From positions 310,001 to 374,000 of the forward strand of contig NZ_WBJX01000002.1 in the NCBI RefSeq assembly GCF_008831075.1: a stretch of DNA of 64,000 bases. The letters are read 5' to 3'. This document shows positions 53,541 through 62,531 of this stretch, piece by piece. The stretch is from Pseudoclavibacter terrae (GTDB lineage Bacteria > Actinomycetota > Actinomycetes > Actinomycetales > Microbacteriaceae). Each line of letters begins with the position of its first letter. Positions within the stretch are counted from its first letter, which is position 1. The notes under the pieces are model-generated. The model was not told the origin of the DNA. It saw only the letters and a program-made list of their open reading frames with translations, and did not search any database. The position numbers and the translations under genes are program-made.

Positions 53541-54622
53541 CCAACTACCTGCTCGCCGGAGGCGGCACGGCCGGCCACGTCAACCCGCTGCTCGCGGTCG
53601 CGGATGCGTTGCGCGAGCGCGACCCCGACTCGAAGATCCTCGTGCTCGGCACGAAGGAGGGCCTTGAGGCCCGGCTTGTTCCCGCGCGCGGCTACGAGCT
53701 CCTCACGATTCCGAAGCTGCCCTTCCCGCGCCGCCCGGGCATGCAGGTGCTGACCTTCCTGCCTCGACTCCGTGAGACGGTTGCCTCCGTGCGCCGCATG
53801 CTCGACGAGCACAGCATCGACGCGGTCGCCGGCTTCGGCGGCTATGCCGCAGCCCCCGCCTACCTGGCCGCGAGGGGGCGCGTGCCGACCGTCGTCCACG
53901 AGGCCAACGCCCATCCCGGCATGGCCAACAAGCTCGGGGCGCGCTGGGCGAAGCGCGTGGGCGTCGCCTTCGACGGCACGCCCCTCCGCGGCGCCGTGAC
54001 CGTCGGGATGCCGCTCCGGGCTGAGATCGAGCACCTCGACCGCGCCGCGAAGCGCGACGAGGCTGTCGAGTTCTTCGGGCTGGCCCCCGACCGTCGCACG
54101 CTGCTGGTCACCGGCGGCTCGCTCGGCGCGAGGCGCGTCAACGAGACCGTCCGAGCCGTCGTCCCCGAACTCATCTCCGAGGGCTGGCAGGTTCTTCACC
54201 TCGTCGGGGGGCTCTCGAAGTTCGAGCACGACCACGTCGAGGGCTACCACGTGCTCGAGTACTGCGACCGCATGGACCTCGCGTTCGCCGCCGCCGACCT
54301 GGTCGTCGCGCGTGCGGGCGCATCCACCGTCAGCGAGCTCGGTGTCGTCGGCCTCCCGGCCGTCTACATCCCGTACCCTGCCGCCACCGGCGACCACCAG
54401 ACCACCAACATCCGCTCCGTCCTGTCCGCAGGTGGTGCCATACGGGTGGCCGACGCGGACTTCTCGCCCGAGTGGGCGTCGAAGGAGCTCCTCGCCCTCG
54501 CCCGCGACGATGACCGCCGAGCCCGCATGGAGCAGGCGACTCGCGCATCAGCCCAGCGCGACGGGGCCTCTCGGGTCGTTGCACTGCTGGACCAGGCGGT
54601 CGAGGACGCTCGGACCGGCTAG
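53537..54622 (+). CDS. murG: UDP-GlcNAc:lipid I N-acetylglucosaminyltransferase MurG
   Basis: A 361-residue GT28 glycosyltransferase that converts lipid I to lipid II on the inner membrane face. N-terminal [51 protein letters not shown], then [17 protein letters not shown] and the UDP-GlcNAc region [20 protein letters not shown]. It starts with GTG overlapping the ftsW stop; murC begins 89 bases after its end. Confidence 0.95.
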   Translation: MTNYLLAGGGTAGHVNPLLAVADALRERDPDSKILVLGTKEGLEARLVPARGYELLTIPKLPFPRRPGMQVLTFLPRLRETVASVRRMLDEHSIDAVAGFGGYAAAPAYLAARGRVPTVVHEANAHPGMANKLGARWAKRVGVAFDGTPLRGAVTVGMPLRAEIEHLDRAAKRDEAVEFFGLAPDRRTLLVTGGSLGARRVNETVRAVVPELISEGWQVLHLVGGLSKFEHDHVEGYHVLEYCDRMDLAFAAADLVVARAGASTVSELGVVGLPAVYIPYPAATGDHQTTNIRSVLSAGGAIRVADADFSPEWASKELLALARDDDRRARMEQATRASAQRDGASRVVALLDQAVEDARTG

Positions 54623-54711
54623 GCGCCTTCGGACGTGAAGGCGGAGTACCCTCGACCATCGACGCGGAAGAGACCGCGCAGCTCGCAGATCGAGCGAACT
54701 CAGGAGCAGCA

Positions 54712-56121
54712 ATGATCAATCCAGACGCCACCGCGCAGATTCCCGACGAGATCGGGAACGTGCACTTCATCGGCATCGGCGGCTCAGGCATGAGCGGCAT
54801 CGCGCGCATGATGCTCGACCGCGGCCTCACGATCTCCGGAAGCGACCGGACAGAGAACTACGCGACACGAGAGCTGCGCGATCGCGGCGCCCGCGTCGAG
54901 ATCGGCCACGCGGCAGAGCACCTCGGCGACGCGGACACCATCGTCGTCACCAGCGCGCTCTGGCCCGACAACCCCGAACTCGTCCTGGCGAAGGAGCGTG
55001 GGCTCAACATCCTGCACCGCTCGCAGGCGCTCGTCTGGCTCACGCGCGGGAGCCGCCTCGTCTCCGTCGCCGGAGCGCACGGCAAGACGACCTCGACCGG
55101 CATGGTCGTGACGGCCCTCGACGCCCTCGACGCGTCGCCGAGCTTCGTCAACGGCGGCATCATCTCGGCCCTGGGGACGAGCTCCGCCGTCGGAAGCGGC
55201 GAGGCCTTCGTCGTCGAGGCCGACGAGTCCGACGGGTCCTTCCTGTTCTACGACACGGCGATCGCCCTCATCACGAACGTCGACAACGACCACCTCGACC
55301 ACTACGGCAGCGTCGAGGCCTTCGAAGCCGCGTTCGTCCAGTTCGCGGATGCGGCCAGTGAGGCCGTGGTCATCTCCAGCGACGACCCGCTTGCCGTCGA
55401 GCTGACCGGGAAGCTCACCCACAAGCGGGTGCTGACCTTCGGCCAGGCTCCGACGGCCGACGCGCGCATCTCCGACATCGCGTCGGAGGGAGGAGAGACC
55501 CGCTTTACCGTCACCTGGCAGGGTGTCGACTACCCGGCGCTCCTGCACGTGCCCGGCGTCCACAACGCGCTCAACGCGACCGGCGCGTTCGTCGTCCTCG
55601 TCCAGCTCGGCTTCGAGCCCGCCGCCGTCCTTGACGCGCTCTCGACGTTCGGGGGCACGAAGCGACGCTTCGAGCTCCACGGCACGGTGAGCGGCGTCAG
55701 CGTCTACGACGACTACGCCCATCACCCTGCCGAGGTCGAAGCGGCGCTCACGGCTGCGCGCACCGTCGTCGGCTCCGGCCGCCTCATCGCCGTCCACCAG
55801 CCGCACCTCTACTCGCGGACGCGCGACATGAGCGACGTCTTCGCGGCGGTGTACGAGCGTCTCGCCGACGAGACCGTCGTGCTCGACGTGTGCGGCGCAC
55901 GTGAGGACCCCATCCCCGGTGTCACGGGAGCGCTGGTCGAGGAGGCGTTCGCCGACCGCAGCAAGGTCGCCTACCGCCCCGACTGGCAGGATGCGGCCGA
56001 CACGGTCGCCGAGATCTCACAGGACGGCGATTTCGTCATCACCTTCGGCTGCGGCGACGTCAACCTCATCGTGCCCCAGCTCCTCGAGGCGCTCGGCGCG
56101 AAGGAGCCAGGCAAGCCGTGA
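54712..56121 (+). CDS. murC: UDP-MurNAc:L-alanine ligase MurC
   Basis: A 469-residue Mur ligase that starts the peptide stem by adding L-alanine to UDP-MurNAc. N-terminal [20 protein letters not shown] loop [23 protein letters not shown], and [16 protein letters not shown] in the C-terminal domain. GGAGCAGCA precedes the ATG at 54712. The stop overlaps the ftsQ start. murB and ddl, often nearby in other bacteria, are not in this cluster. Confidence 0.95.
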   Translation: MINPDATAQIPDEIGNVHFIGIGGSGMSGIARMMLDRGLTISGSDRTENYATRELRDRGARVEIGHAAEHLGDADTIVVTSALWPDNPELVLAKERGLNILHRSQALVWLTRGSRLVSVAGAHGKTTSTGMVVTALDALDASPSFVNGGIISALGTSSAVGSGEAFVVEADESDGSFLFYDTAIALITNVDNDHLDHYGSVEAFEAAFVQFADAASEAVVISSDDPLAVELTGKLTHKRVLTFGQAPTADARISDIASEGGETRFTVTWQGVDYPALLHVPGVHNALNATGAFVVLVQLGFEPAAVLDALSTFGGTKRRFELHGTVSGVSVYDDYAHHPAEVEAALTAARTVVGSGRLIAVHQPHLYSRTRDMSDVFAAVYERLADETVVLDVCGAREDPIPGVTGALVEEAFADRSKVAYRPDWQDAADTVAEISQDGDFVITFGCGDVNLIVPQLLEALGAKEPGKP

Positions 56122-56840
56122 GCGTGCTCGGCGACGATGCGCGCCGATTCACCTGGCGCGCCAGACGACGCCGCCGCATCCTGATCGGGGTCGCGGCGGC
56201 GTTGGCCGCACTTGTCGCGTTCGTCGCGGTCGCCGTCTACAGTCCGATCATGTCCGTGCGTGAGATCGTCGTCGCCGGCACCCAGCGTGTCGATGCGACA
56301 CAGGTCGACGAATCGCTCGCCGACCTGCACGGACAGCCGCTTGCGCTCGTCACGAACGACGACGTCGAGAGTCGACTCCAGTCCTACGTGATGGTGCAGA
56401 GCTACTCGATCCGCGTCGAGCCGCCGAGCCGTCTTGTCGTCACGATCGTCGAGCGGTCGCCGATCGGCGCGGTCGCGGTGCCATCCGGGTACGACGTCAT
56501 GGATGCGGCCGGCGTGGTGCTCTGGACGCAATCGGAGCCCGCAGGGGACATCCCGACTCTCGAACTGGGCGGCGAGGGGGTCGACTCCGAGGCGTTCGCC
56601 TCTGCGGCGGCCGTGTCGCTCGCCCTGCCGGTCGACTTCAGGGCTGGCGTCGCTGCAGTGACGGCCAAGAGCATCGACGATGTGCGTCTGACGATGCGCA
56701 GCGGTGCCGAGGTCGTATGGGGGAGCGCGGAGGAGTCCGACCGCAAGGCGGAGGTGCTCGCCGCGCTCGTCACGGCCACCGCCGACCAGTCCATCTCCAG
56801 CTACGACGTCTCGAGTCCCGAGACCCCCGTGACCCGCTGA
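56118..56840 (+). CDS. ftsQ: Cell division protein FtsQ/DivIB
   Basis: A 240-residue bitopic protein. A short basic cytoplasmic end ([10 protein letters not shown]) leads to one helix at about 22-42 ([20 protein letters not shown]). A POTRA domain follows ([37 protein letters not shown]) and then the FtsQ beta domain ([15 protein letters not shown]). It links FtsL and the septal synthases. GTG start overlapping murC (GTGA). Confidence 0.92.
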   Translation: MSVLGDDARRFTWRARRRRRILIGVAAALAALVAFVAVAVYSPIMSVREIVVAGTQRVDATQVDESLADLHGQPLALVTNDDVESRLQSYVMVQSYSIRVEPPSRLVVTIVERSPIGAVAVPSGYDVMDAAGVVLWTQSEPAGDIPTLELGGEGVDSEAFASAAAVSLALPVDFRAGVAAVTAKSIDDVRLTMRSGAEVVWGSAEESDRKAEVLAALVTATADQSISSYDVSSPETPVTR

Positions 56841-56869
56841 GGAGTTCCTCGGCCGGCGAGTGCGGCAAC

Positions 56870-57034
56870 CTTCAAGCTCCGGTTGAAGCGACTCGCCGAC
56901 ATTCGGCGCGCAAAACGCAACACACCTGCTGACTGCACGGATCGTGCGACGTTCGCGACCTAGCGTCGAAGCAAGCAACCAGGAAACAGCATATCTCTGA
57001 GCTTCAAGTAGAGGTTGAAGCTCGTAGACATTCG
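56870..57034. promoter_or_regulatory. Duplicated palindromic module upstream of ftsZ
   Basis: Two copies of CTTCAA-N7-TTGAAG lie at 56870-56888 and 57002-57020. Both are followed by ACATTCG (56899-56905 and 57028-57034). The second palindrome extends to perfect nine-base arms GAGCTTCAA/TTGAAGCTC (56999-57023). They fill much of the 263-base ftsQ-ftsZ gap, where ftsZ promoters are expected. Candidate binders are the FtsR-like MerR protein or another dimeric regulator; no direct proof. Confidence 0.6.
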
Positions 57035-57103
57035 CCAGCGGCGACGTGTCGAGGTGTGCATCCGTTCTTCCACCACACCACACGCCAACGAGGGGCCGGA
57101 CAC

Positions 57104-58330
57104 GTGTCGAACACCAACAACTACCTCGCCGTCATCAAGGTCGTCGGCATCGGCGGCGGCGGCGTCAATGCAGTCAACCGAATGATCGAGCTCGGCCTCC
57201 GCGGTGTCGAGTTCATCGCGATCAACACCGACGCCCAGGCGCTGCTCATGAGCGACGCCGACGTCAAGCTCGACGTCGGACGCGAACTGACCCGCGGTCT
57301 CGGTGCAGGCGCCGACCCCGAGGTCGGCCGCCGGGCAGCCGAGGACCACGCCGAGGAGATCGAGCAGGCGCTCGCCGGCGCCGACATGGTCTTCGTCACG
57401 GCTGGCGAGGGTGGCGGAACCGGAACAGGGGGCGCTCCCGTCGTCGCGCGCATCGCGAAGTCGATCGGTGCGCTCACCATCGGTGTCGTCACGAAGCCGT
57501 TCAGCTTCGAGGGCCGCCGCCGCATGCAGCAGGCCGAGCAGGGCGTCGCCACTCTGAAGGAAGAGGTCGACACCCTCATCGTCGTCCCGAACGACCGCCT
57601 CCTCGAGATCAGCGACCGCGGCATCTCCATGATCGAGGCGTTCTCGACGGCCGACCAGGTGCTCCTTGCCGGTGTGCAGGGCATCACCGACCTGATCACG
57701 ACCCCGGGTCTCATCAACCTCGACTTCGCCGACGTCAAATCTGTCATGCAGGGTGCGGGCTCCGCGCTCATGGGCATCGGCTCGTCCAGGGGTGCCGACC
57801 GGGCGATCAAGGCAGCGGAACTCGCGGTCGCGTCGCCGCTCCTCGAGGCGAGCATCGAAGGTGCCCACGGCGTCCTGCTCTCCATCCAGGGCGGTTCGAA
57901 CCTCGGCATCTTCGAGATCAACGACGCAGCGAAGCTCGTGCAGGAGGCCGTCCACCAGGAGGCCAACATCATCTTCGGTGCGGTCATCGACGACACGCTC
58001 GGCGACGAGGTGCGCGTCACCGTCATCGCGGCGGGCTTCGCCGGGGGTGAGCCCAAGACGCTGCAGGAGCAGCAGTCCGTGCCGGCGCCCGCGGCCGCGC
58101 CTGTCCAGCAGGCGAACACCGGCGCCATCGGTCTCGGTGCGGCCGCGGCCGCTGTCGCCTCCGCACCCTCCGTGCCCGTCGAGCGCGAGCCCGTGCAGGC
58201 GCCAGCACCGGTCTCGCAGGCTCCCGCCTGGTCGACGGCCGAGGCGCCGACCATCGCGCCTCGTCGCGAGCCGGAGGCGGCCTACGACGACGCCGAGGAC
58301 ATCCTCGACGTTCCGGACTTCCTCAAGTAG
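57104..58330 (+). CDS. ftsZ: Cell division GTPase FtsZ
   Basis: A 408-residue tubulin homologue that forms the Z ring. GTP-binding signature GGGTGTG at 103-109, N-terminal [18 protein letters not shown], and synergy-loop region [21 protein letters not shown] variable Ala/Pro-rich linker (about 325-395) leads to the conserved C-terminal peptide [10 protein letters not shown] that binds SepF and other partners. The start is GTG 57104 with GAGGGG ahead. The long upstream gap with a duplicated palindrome suggests its own promoter. ftsA is absent, as usual in actinobacteria. Confidence 0.97.
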   Translation: MSNTNNYLAVIKVVGIGGGGVNAVNRMIELGLRGVEFIAINTDAQALLMSDADVKLDVGRELTRGLGAGADPEVGRRAAEDHAEEIEQALAGADMVFVTAGEGGGTGTGGAPVVARIAKSIGALTIGVVTKPFSFEGRRRMQQAEQGVATLKEEVDTLIVVPNDRLLEISDRGISMIEAFSTADQVLLAGVQGITDLITTPGLINLDFADVKSVMQGAGSALMGIGSSRGADRAIKAAELAVASPLLEASIEGAHGVLLSIQGGSNLGIFEINDAAKLVQEAVHQEANIIFGAVIDDTLGDEVRVTVIAAGFAGGEPKTLQEQQSVPAPAAAPVQQANTGAIGLGAAAAAVASAPSVPVEREPVQAPAPVSQAPAWSTAEAPTIAPRREPEAAYDDAEDILDVPDFLK

Positions 58331-58337
58331 AGCGCGC

Positions 58338-59054
58338 ATGCCAGAGCAAGCTGCAGAGGCGCTCGGCCAGGGTCATCAGACGCTGGCCGAGCGCCTCTCG
58401 GCCGTCCAGACGGCCATTCGTGAGAGCTGTCTCAGCGCGGGACGCGACCCCTCCGAGGTCACCCTCATCCCCGTCACGAAGTTCCACGGCCCAGAACTCG
58501 TCGCCGACCTCGTCGACCTCGGCGTCCGTCGCTTCGCGGAGAGCAGGCACCCGGAGGCCAGAGACAAGGCCGCGGCGCTCGCAGATCGCGCCGACCTCGA
58601 ATGGCACTTCGTCGGTCAGATCCAGACGAAGAAGGCGCGCCAGATCGCCCAGTACGTGGATGCCGTGCATTCGATCGACAGGGGTGGGCTCGTCGACGCG
58701 CTGTCGAGCATCGAGCGGGCACACCCGCTTCGCGTGTTCGTGCAGGTCAACATGACCCCGGATCCCGCCAGGGGCGGCGTCCAGCCCGCGGAGCTGGAGG
58801 CGCTCGTCGAGCAGGTCCTGCGTACCGAATCGCTCGACCTCCAGGGCCTCATGTGCGTCGCGCCACTGGGGGAGGAGCCACGCGCGGCCTTCGCCGAACT
58901 CCGGGCGCTCGGGCAGCGCATCCGACCGCTTGCTCCGTCGGCGACCGCACTGTCGATGGGCATGTCCAACGACTTCGCAGAAGCCATCGAAAACGGTGCG
59001 ACACACCTCAGAATCGGCGCGGCAATCACGGGAAAGCGACCCGAACGGACGTAG
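58338..59054 (+). CDS. YggS/PLPBP-family pyridoxal phosphate homeostasis protein
   Basis: A 238-residue TIM-barrel-like protein that holds pyridoxal 5'-phosphate on Lys48 (LIPVTKFHG). Further family features are EWHFVGQIQTKKARQI, GLMCVAP and LSMGMSNDFAEAIENGATHL, RIGAAITG at the end. It regulates PLP and amino-acid balance and has no known catalysis. The usual FGENR motif reads FAESRHPEARDK. It starts eight bases after ftsZ and belongs to the usual ftsZ-yggS-sepF order. Confidence 0.92.
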   Translation: MPEQAAEALGQGHQTLAERLSAVQTAIRESCLSAGRDPSEVTLIPVTKFHGPELVADLVDLGVRRFAESRHPEARDKAAALADRADLEWHFVGQIQTKKARQIAQYVDAVHSIDRGGLVDALSSIERAHPLRVFVQVNMTPDPARGGVQPAELEALVEQVLRTESLDLQGLMCVAPLGEEPRAAFAELRALGQRIRPLAPSATALSMGMSNDFAEAIENGATHLRIGAAITGKRPERT

Positions 59055-59087
59055 CGTGGGGGCACGCCGAACACACGGAGGAGCACA

Positions 59088-59591
59088 ATGGCCAACCCGC
59101 TGCGCAATGCCATGGTCTACCTGGGCCTTGCTGACGAAGACGAGCAGAATCTGCACGACGAGACGCCACAGGCGCAGCAGCAGAGGCAGTCGCCAGCCGC
59201 GGCACCTTCGCCGCAGCTCTCTCCGGTCGTCACGGAGCGCCCGAAGCCGGCGCCTGTGACCCCGATCACCAAAGCTCCCAAGCACACTTCAACCCCGGCG
59301 ATGGCGGAAATGAACGAGATCCTCACGGTCCACCCGAAGGCCTACAACAAAGACGCTCAGGTCATCGCCGAGAACTTCCGCGATGGCGTCCCCGTCATCA
59401 TGAACCTCTCCGAGATGGACGAGGCCGAGGCGCGTCGCCTCATCGACTTCGCGAGTGGGCTCTCCCAGGGCCTCTATGGCAAGATCGAGCGCGTGACGAG
59501 CCGGGTGTTCCTGCTCTCGCCTCAGCACATCGCCGTCCACGGCGAGTCGAGCAAGCTGGAGGCGGAGAAGGAAGCCTCGTTCTTCCAGTAG
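59088..59591 (+). CDS. sepF: Cell division protein SepF
   Basis: A 167-residue cytoplasmic protein. The N-terminal [18 protein letters not shown] is the membrane-binding amphipathic segment. A Pro/Gln-rich linker spans about 22-65. The SepF domain follows ([60 protein letters not shown]). In actinobacteria SepF replaces FtsA as the FtsZ membrane anchor. The ATG has GGAGG upstream. Confidence 0.94.
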   Translation: MANPLRNAMVYLGLADEDEQNLHDETPQAQQQRQSPAAAPSPQLSPVVTERPKPAPVTPITKAPKHTSTPAMAEMNEILTVHPKAYNKDAQVIAENFRDGVPVIMNLSEMDEAEARRLIDFASGLSQGLYGKIERVTSRVFLLSPQHIAVHGESSKLEAEKEASFFQ

Positions 59592-59609
59592 ACCCCCAAC
59601 CAGCCTGAC

Positions 59610-59678
59610 TCTGCCGAGCGGCAGAGCGGCCCGCTTTCGCGCGAACGGTGAGACGGTGCATCCTGAGGGTGCACCGTC
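59610..59678 (+). terminator. Two hairpins between sepF and yggT
   Basis: CTCTGCC (59610-59616) pairs with GGCAGAG (59621-59627) around GAGC. GACGGTGCA (59652-59660) pairs with TGCACCGTC (59670-59678), with a nested CC/GG pair in its loop. They probably lower read-through from sepF into yggT. No strong T-run. Confidence 0.5.
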
Positions 59679-59711
59679 GCCGTGTCTGCACGACAACATC
59701 TCAGGAAACGA

Positions 59712-59996
59712 ATGAATATCCTCGGCGCGATCCTCGGCTTCGTCATCGGCCTCTACATCATGGTGATGTGGGGTCGGCTGATCCTCGATTACGCGCGCAT
59801 GTTCGCGCCTCGGTGGAAGCCGAAGGGATTCGTGCTCGTCCTGTGCGAGGGCGTCTACTCGCTGACCGACCCGCCCCTTCGCGCGGTCCGCAAAGTCGTG
59901 CCTCCGCTTCGCATCGGCAACATCGCCCTCGACCTCGCCTGGATCATCGTCATGTTCGCGCTGGTCATCACGTCGAATCTCGTGCGCCTGCTCTAA
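59712..59996 (+). CDS. YggT-family membrane protein
   Basis: A 94-residue protein with two membrane helices (ILGAILGFVIGLYIMVMWG and IALDLAWIIVMFALVITSNL) around a conserved loop with FVLVLCEGVYSLTDPPLRAV, RKVVPPLRIG. YggT proteins sit between sepF and divIVA in many Gram-positives; a role in division or osmotic tolerance has been suggested. AGGAAA precedes the ATG at 59712. Confidence 0.9.
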   Translation: MNILGAILGFVIGLYIMVMWGRLILDYARMFAPRWKPKGFVLVLCEGVYSLTDPPLRAVRKVVPPLRIGNIALDLAWIIVMFALVITSNLVRLL

Positions 59997-60079
59997 GCCG
60001 TGAGCTCTCTCCATTAGGTGAATGGCGACTTTCCCGACAGAATGTGACGCGCGGGACCCAAGTGCCGTAATGTGACCTA

Positions 60080-60095
60080 TGTGCTGCGCAGCACA
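60080..60095. promoter_or_regulatory. 16-base perfect palindrome upstream of divIVA
   Basis: TGTGCTGCGCAGCACA reads the same on both strands. It lies in the 224-base gap between yggT and divIVA, after two AATGTGAC octamers (60041-60048 and 60069-60076). It could bind a dimeric regulator; none is assigned. Confidence 0.45.
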
Positions 60096-60140
60096 GCAAC
60101 GTTCTGCGTGCACATCTGGGCAACGCTAGTGTTGTCACGC

Positions 60141-60174
60141 CAGACCCAGAGTCTGCTCATCAGACCCAGAGTCT
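60141..60174. promoter_or_regulatory. Twin 14-base repeats at 20-base spacing upstream of divIVA
   Basis: CAGACCCAGAGTCT occurs at 60141-60154 and again at 60161-60174, exactly 20 bases apart, about two helical turns. Each copy has an internal AGAC/GTCT dyad. A TTGTCA at 60132-60137 lies just before the pair. This arrangement suits cooperative binding next to the divIVA promoter. Confidence 0.55.
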
Positions 60175-60220
60175 TTTCCAGATACAGACCAATCGCAGAG
60201 AGAGTCGAAAGGTGGCCGAC

Positions 60221-60967
60221 ATGGCACTCACTCCTGAGGACGTCATCAACAAACGCTTCCAGCAGACCAAGTTCCGCGAGGGGTACGACCAGGACGAGGT
60301 CGACGACTTCCTCGACGAGGTCGTTGCAGAAATGCGCCGCCTCGTGGGGGAGAACGAGCAGCTTCGTCAGCAGCTCGAAGAGGCAGAGGCGCGCGCCAGC
60401 AGCGCGCCGGCAGCCGCAGCTCCCGCCCCGGTCGAGGAGCCCAGCGTCGAGGTCGAGGCAGCTCCCGAGCCCGAGCCTGAGCCCATCGCGCCGCTCGCAC
60501 AGCCTGCAGCTCCCGCTCCCGTCGCCGTAGAGGGTGCAGACGAGGCCGAGACGAGCAGCTCGCTCATCGCCCTCGCCCGCCGTCTTCACGACGAGCACGT
60601 CGAAGAGGGAACGCGCAAGCGCGACGAGATCATCGCCACGGGCGAGACCCGTGCTCGCGAGATCATCGCCGAGTCCGAGACCCGCGCACGTCAGATCGAG
60701 GGCGACAGCGAGAAGCGCGCCCGCGAGATCACGGTCGAGTCCGAGGGTCGTGCCCGCACGATCGTCACCGAGGCCGAGGCCAAGGAACGCGAGACGATCG
60801 GTCGACTCGAGGAGGCCAAGACCAAGCTCGAGGCCCGTATCGAGGAGCTCCGCATCTTCGAGCGCGAGTACCGCAACAACCTCCGCTCCTACATCGAAGG
60901 CCAGCTCAACGACCTGAACCGTCAGGCCAGCGACGTCCTCGAAGGCTCCGCACCAGCGGGCCAGTAG
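60221..60967 (+). CDS. divIVA: DivIVA/Wag31 polar growth and septum-site protein
   Basis: A 248-residue coiled-coil protein. The N-terminal lipid-binding domain reads LTPEDVINKRFQQTKFREGY, DQDEVDDFLDEVVAEMRRL. A Pro/Ala/Glu-rich linker (about 60-110) separates it from a long second coiled coil with repeating ETRAREI/ESETRARQI blocks (about 145-205). It gathers at curved membranes and directs polar growth in actinobacteria. ATG 60221 with GAAAGG eight bases ahead is preferred to GTG 60212. Confidence 0.94.
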   Translation: MALTPEDVINKRFQQTKFREGYDQDEVDDFLDEVVAEMRRLVGENEQLRQQLEEAEARASSAPAAAAPAPVEEPSVEVEAAPEPEPEPIAPLAQPAAPAPVAVEGADEAETSSSLIALARRLHDEHVEEGTRKRDEIIATGETRAREIIAESETRARQIEGDSEKRAREITVESEGRARTIVTEAEAKERETIGRLEEAKTKLEARIEELRIFEREYRNNLRSYIEGQLNDLNRQASDVLEGSAPAGQ

Positions 60968-60977
60968 CACTCGGAAC

Positions 60978-61529
60978 GTGGAGGACACACCTCTGCAGAC
61001 CACCGAACGGCGATCGCGTCCGAGCATCCGCATTCTTGCGCTGCTCGCCGCGGTCGCCGTCGGCGCGTTTGCGCTTGACCAGATATCCAAGGCGCTTGTC
61101 GTCTCCTCGATGACCGAGGGGCAGACGATCGAGGCGCTCGGTGGCTTCCTGCAGTGGCACTTCGTCCGGAACCCGGGCGCTGCGTTCTCGTTCGCCGCAG
61201 GCTCCACGTGGATCTTCACGGGCGTGTCGACGATCATGGTCATCGTCATCATGGTCGTTGCTCGCCGGCTCGCGTCGAAGCGCTGGGCCGCAGTGTTCGG
61301 ACTCGTGCTCGGTGGTGCTCTCGGCAACCTCTTCGACCGGCTCTTCCGCGAGCCCGGCTTCGGCGTCGGCCACGTCATCGACTTCATCTACACGCCGTGG
61401 ATGCTCCCGGCGATCTACAACGTCGCCGACATGTGCATCGTCGTGGGGATGTCGGCGTTCGTGCTGCTCACCCTGTTCGACATCGGTTTCGACGGCAAGC
61501 GCCGCCCCAAGGCGAAGAAGGACGCGTAA
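60978..61529 (+). CDS. lspA: Lipoprotein signal peptidase (signal peptidase II)
   Basis: A 183-residue inner-membrane aspartic protease with four helices. Catalytic Asp120 lies in GNLFDRLFR and Asp151 in YNVADMCIV; FVRNPGAAFSF is the other conserved block. It cleaves the signal of diacylated lipoproteins such as the binding protein at 15104-16705. It starts with GTG 60978 ten bases after divIVA, and its TAA overlaps the rluD ATG by one base. Confidence 0.95.
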   Translation: MEDTPLQTTERRSRPSIRILALLAAVAVGAFALDQISKALVVSSMTEGQTIEALGGFLQWHFVRNPGAAFSFAAGSTWIFTGVSTIMVIVIMVVARRLASKRWAAVFGLVLGGALGNLFDRLFREPGFGVGHVIDFIYTPWMLPAIYNVADMCIVVGMSAFVLLTLFDIGFDGKRRPKAKKDA

Positions 61530-62455
61530 TGCAATCCAGGACGATCCCGATCCCTGACGGCCTCGAGGGCACCCGCGTCGACGCGGGCGTCTCGAAGCTC
61601 CTCGGTCTCAGCAGGACGCAGGTCGCCGATATCGCGGCGGCGGGCGGGATCACGATCGACGGAAAGCCAGTCGGCAAATCCGACCGGATGACAGCCGGTG
61701 CCGTCATCTCCATCGAGTGGGAGCAGGCCGGGCCGGTGAAGGTCATCCCGATCGCCGTGCCCGACCTCAAGATCGTGCACGACGAGGATGACTTCGTCGT
61801 CATCGACAAGCCCGTCGGCGTCGCCGCGCACCCGTCGATCGGCTGGGACGGCCCCACGGTGCTCGGCGCGCTCGCCGCGGCAGGATTCACCATCTCGACC
61901 TCCGGGCAGTCGGAGCGCCAGGGAATCGTGCACCGACTGGATGCAGGCACGAGCGGACTCATGGTCGTGGCGAAGAGCGAGCTCGCGTACGCGCAGCTCA
62001 AGAAGGCCTTCCACGACCGCCAGGTCGAGAAGGTCTACCACGCGGTCGTCCAGGGGCACCCTGACCCACTGTCCGGCACGATCGACGCCCCCATCGGCCG
62101 GCACCCCGGATCGTCGTGGAAGTTCGCTGTCACGAGCGACGGCAAGCCGTCGGTCACCCACTACGAGACCGTCGAGGCGTTCCGCCGCGGAGCACTGCTC
62201 GAGGTCCATCTCGAAACCGGGCGCACCCACCAGATCCGCGTGCACATGGCCGCTCAACGGCACCCATGCATCGGGGATCCGCTGTACGGCTCCGACCCGG
62301 TCGTGGCCGCCAAGCTCGGCCTCAAGCGACAGTGGCTGCACGCCAAGGAGCTCGGCTTCGCCCATCCCCGTACGGGGGAGCCCGTCCGCTTCACCACCGA
62401 GTACCCAGACGACCTGGCGCACTCGCTCGAGCTGCTGCGCGACGGCGAGCTGTAG
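61529..62455 (+). CDS. RluA/RluD-family pseudouridine synthase
   Basis: A 308-residue enzyme. An N-terminal S4 domain ([20 protein letters not shown]) precedes the catalytic domain with Asp138 in [10 protein letters not shown], followed by [12 protein letters not shown] and [15 protein letters not shown]. Relatives convert uridines in 23S rRNA helix 69 or other RNAs to pseudouridine. It sits between lspA and dnaE, a common actinobacterial order. RluD is the likeliest match, but the target site is not readable. Confidence 0.92.
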   Translation: MQSRTIPIPDGLEGTRVDAGVSKLLGLSRTQVADIAAAGGITIDGKPVGKSDRMTAGAVISIEWEQAGPVKVIPIAVPDLKIVHDEDDFVVIDKPVGVAAHPSIGWDGPTVLGALAAAGFTISTSGQSERQGIVHRLDAGTSGLMVVAKSELAYAQLKKAFHDRQVEKVYHAVVQGHPDPLSGTIDAPIGRHPGSSWKFAVTSDGKPSVTHYETVEAFRRGALLEVHLETGRTHQIRVHMAAQRHPCIGDPLYGSDPVVAAKLGLKRQWLHAKELGFAHPRTGEPVRFTTEYPDDLAHSLELLRDGEL

Positions 62456-62491
62456 TCCACAGCCTCGTCCGCGAAGGCGCTCCGGCGACCT

Positions 62492-62519
62492 AAGATGGGT
62501 GCGCCGATCCACCCATCTT
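62492..62519. promoter_or_regulatory. Inverted repeat overlapping a -10-like hexamer upstream of dnaE
   Basis: AAGATGGGTG (62492-62501) and CACCCATCTT (62510-62519) are perfect 10-base arms with an 8-base spacer. The left arm overlaps TAAGAT (62491-62496), a good -10-like hexamer. It may be an operator, or a hairpin in the rluD-dnaE transcript just before the dnaE start. Confidence 0.5.
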
Positions 62520-62531
62520 CTCGGAGAGACA

